Shown in pieces: positions 24,803 through 33,898 of a DNA stretch of 64,000 bases. Position 1 is the stretch's first letter. Each line of letters starts with the position of its first letter. A program made the position numbers and the translations under genes. The notes beneath the pieces are model-generated. The model was not told the origin of the DNA. It did no database searches and saw only the letters and a list, made by a program, of their open reading frames with translations. This DNA comes from CAWUEX02 sp038148375 (GTDB lineage: Bacteria; Pseudomonadota; Alphaproteobacteria; Rhodospirillales; Rhodospirillaceae), in contig JAYQVH010000006.1 in the NCBI GenBank assembly GCA_038148375.1, positions 1-64,000 of the forward strand, in the 5' to 3' direction.

Positions 24803-25210
24803 ATGGCAAAGGCGAAGCCCGCCCCGGACACCGGCGGCCGCAAAGGCGTGGCCGCGGAGTTCGTCAAAGCAGACTATGACCGCGCGTATTTTCTTAAAGA
24901 CCCGATGATCGACAGCATTTTCACTTCGCTGACGGCATTGGCTGCCAACGTGTGGTCGCTGCAGCGGCGTGTCGATACGACCGAGATGCTTTTAGAAAAA
25001 CACGGCTCCATAACCCGGGACATGATCGAGCAATACATCCCGGACGAGGACGAGCAGGTTGCGATTCAGAAGCAGCGCAATGCATTCGTCGCCGAAATTT
25101 ATGAGCCATTCATGCTGTCCGGCGACATTGATTATGCCTCGTCGTTCCATCCGCCGGCCCTTAACCGGTCCGAAGCGGGGAACACCAAAGGCCCCACGGC
25201 GAAGAAGTAA
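24803..25210 (+). CDS. Uncharacterised 135-residue protein
   Basis: Soluble 135-residue protein of no family I know. The middle (residues ~30-95) is predicted helical with LTALAANVWSLQRRVDTTEMLLEKHGSI, which could form a coiled coil. The N-terminus is basic and the tail is low-complexity. A strong AAAGGAGA site precedes the ATG at 24803, and the Tat-leader methyltransferase gene starts eleven bases after its stop. The two are very probably one operon, so it may be the partner or substrate of that methyltransferase. Confidence 0.75.
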   Translation: MAKAKPAPDTGGRKGVAAEFVKADYDRAYFLKDPMIDSIFTSLTALAANVWSLQRRVDTTEMLLEKHGSITRDMIEQYIPDEDEQVAIQKQRNAFVAEIYEPFMLSGDIDYASSFHPPALNRSEAGNTKGPTAKK

Positions 25211-25221
25211 GGAGATCAGAC

Positions 25222-26430
25222 ATGACCGATAGCTTATTTCCGATGATGAAACGCCGTGACCTGTTCACTTCGGCGGCTGCGATGGCGTCCGTCGCCATGA
25301 TGGACTCCCATAGTCAGGCCAAGGAAATCAACGAACTCACCCAGTACGCGGAGACCGTCTCTCCGCGCACGATGGACGTACGCGGACGCATCCGCAAATA
25401 CGTGCGCTTTCCCAACATGGGCATGGAAACCAAGGGCGATTTTTATGCCGGTGTGTATGCCTGGCGTCTGAACTCACTTGAAAAAGCCGCTGCGGTGCGC
25501 GCGGTCGAAGTGCTAAACGCCAAAGGTATCGAGGATGATCCCGACATGTCTTGGGAGGAAGCGGTTGCGCTGCTGGAGGCCGACCCGATCATCGCCATGA
25601 CCGGACGCATGCGGCATACCCACCAGAAGCTTAAATACGACATGCTTCAGAAAGAGTACCACAAGATGGCCGATCCGTTTCTGGAGGAAATGGAGCGTGC
25701 GGACAAAACCCACGCCGAGCGGCTGGAACTGAACCTCGACATGCATATCCCCGAATACACCGCCCATGAAATCCACTCCATGCCGGGCGGTTACGTTGGC
25801 GACGAGTTTGCCGGCCACATGTATCACGCGGGAACTGACTTGGGCGCCTACGTCGACGTCAACTTCCATGACCGCATCCACATGACCATGGCGCGGAATG
25901 CCTTGGAACCTGCGGACGGCAAGGTAAAGCGCATTCTGGATATCGGCACATCCATCGGTCAGTTTGCGACTTCGATGAAGCGCAAATACCCGGACGCCGA
26001 AGTCTGGGGCGTCGACATCGGCGCACCGATGGTGCGCTACGCCCACATGAAGGCTGTCGACATGGGTGTGGACGTCAACTTCGCCCAGCGCCTGGCCGAA
26101 GACACCAAGTTCCCGGACGAACACTTCGATATCGTCACCTCCAACCTATTGTTCCACGAGGTCACCGAACAGGCGTCACGGGACATCATTCACGAAGTCT
26201 CGCGCATGTTGCGGCCGGGCGGCGTGTTCTCCGCCACCGACCAGAACGATGACATGGTGACGGCGCATAACAAGTTCACGCGCTGGTATAACTACCGTTG
26301 GAACCACGAAGACTGGTACCTGGACTGGCATCAGGTGGACTTCCCCGGCGAGATGCGCAGAGCCGGCTTCAAGGTGGATAAGTTCGAAGGCAGTGGCCTG
26401 CACCCGAACTACACCGCCATCAAGACCTGA
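25222..26430 (+). CDS. SAM-dependent methyltransferase with a Tat-like leader
   Basis: 402-residue protein. The C-terminal half is a class I methyltransferase: motif I ILDIGTSIGQFATSM near residue 238, acidic VWGVDIGAP, then FDIVTSNLLFHEVTE and MLRPGGVFSATDQND. The N-terminus has a twin-arginine-like leader (MKRRDLFTSAAAMASVAMMD), unusual because S-adenosylmethionine is cytoplasmic. The region between (residues 45-220) is not a recognised domain and contains the acidic helix VALLEADPI. Either the leader is vestigial and retained, or the protein acts at the membrane. A terminator follows. Enzyme fold is certain; substrate and location are open. Confidence 0.85.
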   Translation: MTDSLFPMMKRRDLFTSAAAMASVAMMDSHSQAKEINELTQYAETVSPRTMDVRGRIRKYVRFPNMGMETKGDFYAGVYAWRLNSLEKAAAVRAVEVLNAKGIEDDPDMSWEEAVALLEADPIIAMTGRMRHTHQKLKYDMLQKEYHKMADPFLEEMERADKTHAERLELNLDMHIPEYTAHEIHSMPGGYVGDEFAGHMYHAGTDLGAYVDVNFHDRIHMTMARNALEPADGKVKRILDIGTSIGQFATSMKRKYPDAEVWGVDIGAPMVRYAHMKAVDMGVDVNFAQRLAEDTKFPDEHFDIVTSNLLFHEVTEQASRDIIHEVSRMLRPGGVFSATDQNDDMVTAHNKFTRWYNYRWNHEDWYLDWHQVDFPGEMRRAGFKVDKFEGSGLHPNYTAIKT

Positions 26431-26457
26431 ACCGGCTGACCAAAGGCGGGTTCAACG

Positions 26458-26495
26458 AAAACCCCGTCCCTGCGACAGCAAGGGCGGGGTTTTTC
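26458..26495 (+). terminator. Rho-independent terminator after the methyltransferase gene
   Basis: Stem AACCCCG(T)CCCT paired with AGGGCGGGGTT, one bulged T, eight-base loop, then five T. It ends the two-gene unit 24803-26430. Confidence 0.85.
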
Positions 26496-26553
26496 TCGTC
26501 GCGGCGGTGTGTCAACTTGATGCTTCGTGGATAGAGTTTGAGGGAGAACGCAG

Positions 26554-26949
26554 ATGGGTGAACTTAATTGGGTGAGCGTGGTGCTTGGCGCAGCCGGATC
26601 CTTTGCCATTGGTTTTCTTTGGTATGGCCCGTTGTTCGGTGCGGCCTGGAAAGAGGACACCGGCATGACAGACGACAAGATCGGATCTGTCACCAGCGTC
26701 TTTGTCACCGCCACCATATTTGTGCTGATCGGCTCCCTTGCCGCCAACCTGCTGCTCGACCGCACTCTGGGTATGATCGCCCACATCAGCGGCGGACTCA
26801 TCATCGGCGTCGCAGCGGCAGCCGCATTGGGGATGAACTACGCCTTCGCCGCGCGGCCTCGCCGACTGCTGTATATCGATGGCGGCTATATGATTGTGGC
26901 CTTTGCGGTAATGGGGGCAATCTGCGCCGCCTTCAAATCGGGAGGATAG
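26554..26949 (+). CDS. DUF1761 membrane protein
   Basis: 131-residue protein with four hydrophobic helices of the uncharacterised DUF1761 family. The typical start is WVSVVLGAAGSFAIGFLWYGPLFGAAWKEDTGM, with the conserved FLWYGPLFG. Helix 2 begins near VFVTATIFVLIGS, and the protein ends in MIVAFAVMGAICAAFKSGG. GGGAGAACGC precedes the ATG. It stands alone between a terminator and the binding-protein gene. Function unknown. Confidence 0.85.
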   Translation: MGELNWVSVVLGAAGSFAIGFLWYGPLFGAAWKEDTGMTDDKIGSVTSVFVTATIFVLIGSLAANLLLDRTLGMIAHISGGLIIGVAAAAALGMNYAFAARPRRLLYIDGGYMIVAFAVMGAICAAFKSGG

Positions 26950-27004
26950 CCGGCCATTTGAAACATCCTTCTTTTCGCCACGTATTAGGGACTACCATAG
27001 GTTT

Positions 27005-28525
27005 ATGAGAAACGGTGCCCATACTGCACTCTTGTGTGCCTCCATCTGTCTGGCCTTGGGTGGACCTGCGAACGCGGATACAACGTTCCGCATCGCCTTG
27101 ACCGCGGCGCCGCCGAGTAAGGGCAATCCATTGTCCACCGTCGGCACGACACCGCAGTTGTTCTGGACGGCGATCTACGACCGGCTGACCGACATCGACA
27201 ACGACGGCAATATCGTGCCGCAGCTGGCCGAATCCTGGGAAGCGGTCAGCGAGACCGAGTGGCACTTCCACCTGCGCGACGATGTCGTGTTTTCCAACGG
27301 CGAACCGCTAACGGCCGAGACCGTGAAAACTGGCTTCGACGCAACGCGCGAGGATGCCGTTAACGCCCTGACCTGGTTCCGGACCAGCACTCAGTTTCCG
27401 CGAGTCGACATCATCGACGAGCATACGGTTGCGTTTCACACCGAATATCCAAACGCCATGGCCCCGGCATACCTGTCGTCATACTTCGTTGTGCCATCGG
27501 GTGTCGTTAAGGACAAAGGTATCGGTGGGCTGATCAACGCGCCGGTCGGCACCGGCCCGTTCGTCGTCGACAGCTGGGAACCGGATCAGGTTGTGCTCTC
27601 GCGCAATCCGACCTCCTGGCGTCAACCGAAGGTCGATGCGATCGAGGCCAAGTTCGTGCCTGACTCATCAGCGCGCCTGCAAGCGCTTCTGACCGGCCAG
27701 GTCGACGCGGCCGTGGCCATCAGCCCCGATCAAATCGGTATGCTGGAAGCCGCGGGCCACCGCGCTGTGACCCGCAATCCAACGCGCATCATCGTGTTTG
27801 CCCTAAAGTCGACGGACCCCGCCTCCCCGTTCAGCGACGTGCGCGTGCGCAAAGCCTTTAACTTCGCCGTCAACAAGCAGGTGATCACCGAAATCCTGCT
27901 CGGTGGCCTGGTGGAGCCTGCGACACAGGGCGCGACCCCGTTTTCGGTCGGCTACCTCGAAGATTTCGATCCATTTCCCTACGATCCGGACCGCGCGCGC
28001 GCACTGCTCAAAGAAGCCGGGTACGAAGACGGCGTCTCATTCGTCATTGAGTCTCCGTCGGGAACGCTGCCGAACGACACCGCGATCTTGCAGCAAATTA
28101 CATCGGACGCCGCACGCGCCGGTATGAATATGGAAGTTCAGCTCATCACCTATCCGCAACTGCTGCGCCGCACCCTGCTGGGCGAGCTAGGTGGCGACGG
28201 TTTTCTCATGGATTTCACCAACCGATATGCCGATGCGCTGCGCGGCGTGCTCGACACGAACCATACGTGCAACGGACCGGGCACACCCTGGTTTTGCGAC
28301 CGGGAGATCCAATCGATGATCGACACGGCGTCGCGCACCTTTAACATGGAAGAGCGGGCCCGGCTTACCCGCGATGTCGTGCGGCGCTACGCGGAAGAGG
28401 CTCAGTCTTTGTACCTGTTTCCCGCCCTCGGACTTGACGGTGTGCACAAGCGCGTCACGCGGTGGGAGCCAATGAATGACCGCTTGATGTATCACCTGAT
28501 CGAGCTCGACAGCAGCGCAGATTGA
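27005..28525 (+). CDS. ABC transporter substrate-binding protein, SBP_bac_5 (orphan)
   Basis: 506-residue periplasmic binding protein of the peptide/nickel/oligopeptide class, with a signal peptide (cut near PANA). Family landmarks: LAESWEAVSETEWHFHLRDD, VFSNGEPLTAETV, GTGPFVVDSWEPDQ, VRKAFNFAVNKQ and PYDPDRARALLKEAGYEDG. Near the end, TCNGPGTPWFCD contains two cysteines that may form a disulphide, and a similar pattern occurs in the orphan protein at 54105. No permease or ATPase genes are adjacent. The MBL-fold hydrolase follows after 15 bases with its own GGAGGG site, so the two are likely co-transcribed. Confidence 0.9.
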   Translation: MRNGAHTALLCASICLALGGPANADTTFRIALTAAPPSKGNPLSTVGTTPQLFWTAIYDRLTDIDNDGNIVPQLAESWEAVSETEWHFHLRDDVVFSNGEPLTAETVKTGFDATREDAVNALTWFRTSTQFPRVDIIDEHTVAFHTEYPNAMAPAYLSSYFVVPSGVVKDKGIGGLINAPVGTGPFVVDSWEPDQVVLSRNPTSWRQPKVDAIEAKFVPDSSARLQALLTGQVDAAVAISPDQIGMLEAAGHRAVTRNPTRIIVFALKSTDPASPFSDVRVRKAFNFAVNKQVITEILLGGLVEPATQGATPFSVGYLEDFDPFPYDPDRARALLKEAGYEDGVSFVIESPSGTLPNDTAILQQITSDAARAGMNMEVQLITYPQLLRRTLLGELGGDGFLMDFTNRYADALRGVLDTNHTCNGPGTPWFCDREIQSMIDTASRTFNMEERARLTRDVVRRYAEEAQSLYLFPALGLDGVHKRVTRWEPMNDRLMYHLIELDSSAD

Positions 28526-28540
28526 CGCGGAGGGACAACC

Positions 28541-29434
28541 GTGAAGACCCAAGTATTCGGCGACGTGACCGTTGAGAAGATCATCGACATGATCGAGCCG
28601 TTCGATGCGGCGCGGGCCTATCCGGGCGCGGATTTGAGCCCGGTCGAGGGCTACCGCGACTGGCTGGAACCGTATTTCTTCGATGTCGATGCCAAGGCGA
28701 TCATCCTGAGCTTTCACAGCTACCTGATCCGCACGCCCTACCACACCATTCTGGTCGACACCTGCATCGGCAATCACAAGACCTTTGGCGGTATGCTTGA
28801 GAAATGGGGCAAGCGCTCTGGTCCGTTCATAGAGAATCTGGCGGCTGCGGGCGTGAAGCCGGAAGAAATCGATTATGTGATGTGCACGCACTTGCACGCC
28901 GATCACGTCGGCTGGAACACCCAACTGAAGGACGGCCGCTGGGTGCCGACATTCCCGCGCGCCAAATACGTCTTCGCACGGGCCGATCTCGACGCGTCCG
29001 CAGAACGCGCGAAGAACCCGCAAACGGCTTACATCGCGCCATCCTATCAGGAAAGCGTGCTGCCGGTGATCGAAGCGCGCCAGGCGCAGATTATCGACAC
29101 AGACTTCGCGCTCGACGATGCTTTGTCGGTGCGCCCGGCGCATGGTCATACACCCGGCCACTACTGCATCGACATCGACGCCGGCGGGCGCAAAGGGATC
29201 TTCACCGGCGACACCCTGCACTGCGCGGTCGGCATTGCGCATCCGGAATGGACGACAACGTTCTGCGAGAACAAGGAAATGGCCAACGCCACGCGGGCGG
29301 CGTTGGTTGACGACCTCACCGATCGCGATGTGACGCTGCTGGCGGCGCACTTTTCCGGACCGACCGCCGGGCGGATCATTTCGCAAAAGGGCAGCGACTG
29401 CCGCCGCTTCGCCATCGCCCCGGAAGCGCTTTAG
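28541..29434 (+). CDS. MBL-fold metallo-hydrolase
   Basis: 297-residue zinc hydrolase of the metallo-beta-lactamase superfamily. The metal motif is CTHLHADHVGW (residues 115-125), with PAHGHTPGHYC near 206 and FTGDTLH near 227. The fold resembles lactonase/ester-hydrolase members more than RNases. No signal peptide, so probably cytoplasmic. Translation starts at the GTG at 28541 after GGAGGGACAACC. It sits between the orphan binding protein and a VOC protein, six bases before the latter. Together these suggest uptake and processing of an unknown small molecule (inference). Confidence 0.9.
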   Translation: MKTQVFGDVTVEKIIDMIEPFDAARAYPGADLSPVEGYRDWLEPYFFDVDAKAIILSFHSYLIRTPYHTILVDTCIGNHKTFGGMLEKWGKRSGPFIENLAAAGVKPEEIDYVMCTHLHADHVGWNTQLKDGRWVPTFPRAKYVFARADLDASAERAKNPQTAYIAPSYQESVLPVIEARQAQIIDTDFALDDALSVRPAHGHTPGHYCIDIDAGGRKGIFTGDTLHCAVGIAHPEWTTTFCENKEMANATRAALVDDLTDRDVTLLAAHFSGPTAGRIISQKGSDCRRFAIAPEAL

Positions 29435-29440
29435 CCGGCG

Positions 29441-29872
29441 ATGGGGTTCAAGCTCACCCTCGATCACATCAACATCCGCACCTCTGACATGGAGGCGATG
29501 CTCGGGTTTTATGCCCGCGTGCTTGACCTCAAGCCCGGTGCGAGACCCGATTTCGGCGCACCCGGCGCGTGGCTGTACGCGGAGGAGAACATCACCGATC
29601 GCCTCGACGAGGTCAGAGGCGATTATCGCGCGGCGTGGGTTCACTTCGTCCAAGTGCCCGCCGTCTCCGTCGATCAGGCAAACCTACAAGTCGAGCATTT
29701 CGCGTTCACCGCCACGGGCATGGCGGAATTTCTTGCCCGCTTGGACGCGGAGAATACGGAGTATCAGCTCGCCGACGTGCCGGCCGTAGGGCTGGTGCAG
29801 GTCAATTTCCGCGACCCGGACGGCAATCACGTTCACGTCGACTTTCCGCTCGACCAGAAACCGGACAAATAG
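29441..29872 (+). CDS. VOC-family protein
   Basis: 143-residue glyoxalase/extradiol-type fold. FKLTLDHINIRTSDMEAMLGFYARVLDLKPG is the classic first half and VQVNFRDPDGNHVHVDFP the last strand. Metal ligands are plausible at His9, the mid-protein His of QVEHFAFT, and a C-terminal position in the NHVHVDF stretch. It starts six bases after the MBL gene and ends eleven bases before the convergent tamB end. Substrate unknown. Confidence 0.85.
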   Translation: MGFKLTLDHINIRTSDMEAMLGFYARVLDLKPGARPDFGAPGAWLYAEENITDRLDEVRGDYRAAWVHFVQVPAVSVDQANLQVEHFAFTATGMAEFLARLDAENTEYQLADVPAVGLVQVNFRDPDGNHVHVDFPLDQKPDK

Positions 29873-29882
29873 AGCGCGCGGA

Positions 29883-32800
29883 TCAGTAGTCGCGGCTCCA
29901 CTTGAGGCCGATGTCGGACCCGGTGTCCTGATGAGTGGTCGACTTGACCGCCAGATTATCCGTCAGTTGCCATTCGATGATCAGCTGACTGCCTTGCCCT
30001 TCAAGGCCCTGCTCGACACCAACGAATATGTTCCGCGACAACCGCTCGCCGACAACCACCGTGCTGCCGCCTGCATCGGAACCGAAACGCAACACGTCGA
30101 GCCCGACGCCGCGCCGCAACGTACCAACGACGCCGCCGCGCCCGGCCAGTCCGGTCAATTCCGTCGCCGCGTTGGCCAGTTGCACGGCTTCAAGCGGCCC
30201 AAGCTGCCCGGCGGATTTGCCGAACAGAATGCGTGCGAGAATTTCGTCCTGGGGCAACGGCGGATCCGACGCCAGGGCGATTGTCGGCGCTGACGCGCGA
30301 CCGCCGAGTTCGACCCGCGCGGTGACTCCACCTGTCGCGCGGCTGGCAACAACGGATAGTCCAGGGTCTATCTCTCCGCCGCCCGTAAAGGACACCTGAC
30401 CGCGCGTCAAAGCGAATAGCTCCCCTAAAAACGTGAACTCGCCGCGCAGCACATTGAGGCTGCCGGTCAATTCCGGCGCTGCCAGCGTTCCGCCGACAGT
30501 GATGTCCGCCGTCCATTCAGAGTCGAGACCGCGGCCAACGACGTCGATCCCGCTGGGTGCGTTAACCTGGACATTGAGGTCCGTTTCCTTACCGGCACGC
30601 ACCCTGGCGGCGGGCGCTGGCGCATCCGGGTCCACAACATCGAGGACCGGTACGGAATCGACATAAGAGGCGTTCAGGCTGATTTCGGCCGATCGCACCG
30701 AAATATCACCGTCCAGGCGGTCGCGCTCGGGTGTCAATGTATATGTCACACTGCCTTCGCCGCGCAGCTTGACGTCATCTCGGCGCACCAGGCGCGCGTT
30801 ATTGAGCGTCAACGTGAAGTCGCCGGATAAATCTCCGGCGGTGTCGCGGGTTATCTTTCCACTGCCAGAAATACTGCCGTCGTCACCATCCCTCGCCGTC
30901 GTCGTCAGCGACAAGGCCGACAGAGACTGCGCGTCGAGCTCCGCGACGACGTCGTTCAACAGTGTGCCGAGATCTAGATTCTCGTACGTTCCCCGCGTCA
31001 GACGCGCGTAACCAGAAACCCGCGGCTCAGCAAGAGTTCCTCTCAGCGCGAGATCGATGTCCGCCTCACCGGTCATGCGATGCGCGACCAACGGCAGCAG
31101 CGCCCAGATCGGGTCGATCGCTCCAGCCCACGTCAGGTCGAGCTCCGCTTGCTCTTCGAGGGGCGCCCGTATCCGGCTTTCGGCGAGATCGAGAATAAAC
31201 GGCACTGATCCGGTCAACGTCGCAGGCGTCTCCGACAGGCCGTCGACGGTAACGTCAATGTCGACCCGGCGGTCGCGTAAGGCGGCAACGAGTCTTGCTC
31301 CCACGCCATCAAGGCCTGTGTCCGGCAGACTGATGTCCGTGGTCGTAAGGGTAACCGTCCCGGACGGGGACGCGAGAGCGCCTTCAATCTGGGCAGCAAG
31401 CGAAAAGTGACCACTGACGGGCAGATCGGGGTCGATCGTCGACAGAATATCGAATGGCAATGCCACAGCATCTACTTTTGCGGCAACTGTGCCGGCGGAC
31501 CGGTCGAGATCGAACGCGGCGGTCAACGTTCCACCGTTCGCACTAAGCACAACATCCTCAGCCGAGAGGCGATCCGATGAGACTCGAACAGTCATCGGCT
31601 GTACCAGGTTCAACGCGCCCCAGTCATCGGCAACGGCCAGGGAGTCGGCCCGCACAATGGTTTCACCGTCCGCAACAGTGAGCAATCCCGCAGCGGAGGC
31701 CCGCAAGGAGTCATCCGGGGCGCGCAAGGCGGCGCGCACTTTGAGTTCCGATAGAGGACCGGATGCGTCCACCTCCGCCTCAGCTATGGCTTGGCCGGCA
31801 TAGAAGCCGTTGCCGGCGCGCACGGCGATGTTAATGACTGGAACGTCACCGCTGGTCCAGCGACCCTCGACGTCTGCGCTTCCGGCGCCAGCTCGGGCAC
31901 CTTGGTACCGAAGTCCTTCACCGCGCCCGGTTACGAAAACCGTTTGTGTGTCATCCTCCGCCGTCAGATCGACTTTCGCGTGACCGCTTCCGCTGAGCGG
32001 CACACCGGTAAGGGCTGCCGGAAGAGCGAGCGAGTCAAACGTAGCGGATAACGTACCGATGGTGAGGGAGGTTACGAGATCGATGTCAAGCGCGCCGGTC
32101 AGGCTTACCCCCGCGCCCGTGACAGAGATGTCCTCAACGGAAATGGCAGACCCAGGTTCGACCATCGCACCGGCGGAGACAGCGAGCCCACCCTCCGCGA
32201 TCGTGACAGCACCGCTCACACGGACCGGCCAGGACGCGTCGGACGTCTCTGCGGAGACTTGAAGGTCGATTTCGCTGAACGTCTCCTGTCGAACACCTAC
32301 AGAGCCGCTAGTGAGGCGGAAGGCGAGAGCCGGCCCGGCGAGCGGTCCGCGCACGGTGCCACGGCCCGTCAACGATCCGGAGAGGTCGGACGAGACAACA
32401 TCAAGTGCGGGCACGGTCCATTCCGTCGAGGCATCAACTGTTTCGCTGTCAAGCGCGATCCGTGCGGTCGCGGTCGCTGTTAAATTGTTTCCCGTGATTT
32501 CGAAATCGGTAACCGAGACTTGCGCGCCCTGCACATCAAGCGTTCCCGCGACCGTCAATTGGCCGTCAAGCAGGCGGTCGACAGCGGTGTTGGGTGCGGC
32601 CACGTCGGCAATGCTTCCCGATAACGTGGCAGATATCCCGCTGGGTGTGAGCGATTGGACCGTAAGCGCAAGCGCCGTACGGCTCGAGTCGTCTTGCCAG
32701 CCGATCATTCGGCCGGCGCCGCCGACACTGAGCGTTGCCTGGCCTGAAAAAGACGGGGTTTCGAGTTCCGCGCGCCCGGAAAGCCCGAGGCTGACAGTCC

Positions 32801-33896
32801 CGCTTTCAAGGGACGCGGACGTCACATCTATGTCGAGTGGCGCGTCCGCGTCGGGCGTTAGTGTTCCGGTCAGCGCATACAAAACTTCGTCGCGAAGAAT
32901 GCCACCAAGGTCCGGCGCGAGGGCCGACAAGCCTGTGATGCCGCCTGCGACATCAATAGCGACGGCGTTGCCGGTCCATTGGCCCTCGGCGATACCGTCG
33001 AGCTTTGGGAAACGCGCCTCGCCCGACCTGACCCCGGTAACGCTGTAGCCAATCCGGCCCTGCGGAGCGTTCAAATTGCCGAATACAGCGATGTCCGCAG
33101 TCGCGGAATCGAAGGTGACATTGACACCGGGCGGCAGCAGCGATGAAACCAGAATGGCTTGACCCTGAGCGTCTACGGCTTCCGTGCGCACGTTTACCGT
33201 GCCGCGGAGGGACAGCGACGAATCCGCGTAAGCCCCGTTGACAGAGACAGCGACTGTTCCGGCCCGGCCCAAAGCCGCCGTCACGTCAATCCGGCCACCG
33301 GATTGCGCGTTATCTATCGCGACCTCAAACTCGGGACGGTTGCTGTCATTGACCGCCAGAGACGCGGTGAGACGGCCGAAGACCGGCTGCCCGCCAATAC
33401 GCCACGGTAACGTTAACTGTTCGACGACTGCGGACTCCAAGCGCAGCCGCGTCAGGACAGCGGCGAGCTCATCGAAGTCCGTCGACTGACTCGAAGCGCG
33501 TGACGGGGCCGGCAGGTCGGGCAGTCGCTCAACATCGACGCGACCGGCGTCGATACGATTGATGACAACACGGCCTGTCAACAAGGCGAGCGGACTCCAC
33601 TCGACGCTGATCCGATCGATGGTCAACCATTGGCCGGAGGGATCTCGCAACATGACGTCCCGCAACGTCATCCGGCCAGGCAGGTCGCCCTCGATATCCG
33701 CGACTTCGACATCGACCGCGCGCGTTTCACTCAACAAGCCGGCGATGGCGTCGATCACCAGCGCTTCGCCGTAAGGAGATTTAAGAAAAAGCCAAATCGT
33801 CGCGACAGCAACGGCGATCAAAGCGGCGACAGCGCCAAGACTGTAGAACAGGCGGCGAAGCCAAAGCATGTTTCGGACCGGGTGTGAATCAGCCAT
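29883..33896 (-). CDS. tamB: TamB, inner-membrane AsmA-like bridging protein
   Basis: 1337-residue TamB, the long periplasm-spanning partner of TamA that supports lipid or outer-membrane-protein delivery. One N-terminal membrane helix (LFYSLGAVAALIAVAVATIWLFL, residues ~11-33) anchors it. The rest is a long series of amphipathic beta-strands typical of the bridge-like groove. The C-terminal ~300 residues are the DUF490/TamB domain (NVLRGEFTFLGELFALTRGQ, ILARILFGKSAGQLGPLEA, LRFGSDAGGSTVVVGERLS). The ATG is three bases after the tamA stop, so the pair is translationally linked. Length is normal for the family. Confidence 0.95.
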   Translation of the reverse strand: MADSHPVRNMLWLRRLFYSLGAVAALIAVAVATIWLFLKSPYGEALVIDAIAGLLSETRAVDVEVADIEGDLPGRMTLRDVMLRDPSGQWLTIDRISVEWSPLALLTGRVVINRIDAGRVDVERLPDLPAPSRASSQSTDFDELAAVLTRLRLESAVVEQLTLPWRIGGQPVFGRLTASLAVNDSNRPEFEVAIDNAQSGGRIDVTAALGRAGTVAVSVNGAYADSSLSLRGTVNVRTEAVDAQGQAILVSSLLPPGVNVTFDSATADIAVFGNLNAPQGRIGYSVTGVRSGEARFPKLDGIAEGQWTGNAVAIDVAGGITGLSALAPDLGGILRDEVLYALTGTLTPDADAPLDIDVTSASLESGTVSLGLSGRAELETPSFSGQATLSVGGAGRMIGWQDDSSRTALALTVQSLTPSGISATLSGSIADVAAPNTAVDRLLDGQLTVAGTLDVQGAQVSVTDFEITGNNLTATATARIALDSETVDASTEWTVPALDVVSSDLSGSLTGRGTVRGPLAGPALAFRLTSGSVGVRQETFSEIDLQVSAETSDASWPVRVSGAVTIAEGGLAVSAGAMVEPGSAISVEDISVTGAGVSLTGALDIDLVTSLTIGTLSATFDSLALPAALTGVPLSGSGHAKVDLTAEDDTQTVFVTGRGEGLRYQGARAGAGSADVEGRWTSGDVPVINIAVRAGNGFYAGQAIAEAEVDASGPLSELKVRAALRAPDDSLRASAAGLLTVADGETIVRADSLAVADDWGALNLVQPMTVRVSSDRLSAEDVVLSANGGTLTAAFDLDRSAGTVAAKVDAVALPFDILSTIDPDLPVSGHFSLAAQIEGALASPSGTVTLTTTDISLPDTGLDGVGARLVAALRDRRVDIDVTVDGLSETPATLTGSVPFILDLAESRIRAPLEEQAELDLTWAGAIDPIWALLPLVAHRMTGEADIDLALRGTLAEPRVSGYARLTRGTYENLDLGTLLNDVVAELDAQSLSALSLTTTARDGDDGSISGSGKITRDTAGDLSGDFTLTLNNARLVRRDDVKLRGEGSVTYTLTPERDRLDGDISVRSAEISLNASYVDSVPVLDVVDPDAPAPAARVRAGKETDLNVQVNAPSGIDVVGRGLDSEWTADITVGGTLAAPELTGSLNVLRGEFTFLGELFALTRGQVSFTGGGEIDPGLSVVASRATGGVTARVELGGRASAPTIALASDPPLPQDEILARILFGKSAGQLGPLEAVQLANAATELTGLAGRGGVVGTLRRGVGLDVLRFGSDAGGSTVVVGERLSRNIFVGVEQGLEGQGSQLIIEWQLTDNLAVKSTTHQDTGSDIGLKWSRDY

Positions 33897-33898
33897 GA

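Noticed and set aside
28187..29653. 488-codon minus-strand frame opposite the binding protein and MBL genes
   Set aside because: It spans three confident plus-strand genes and shows the composition typical of antisense GC-rich frames.
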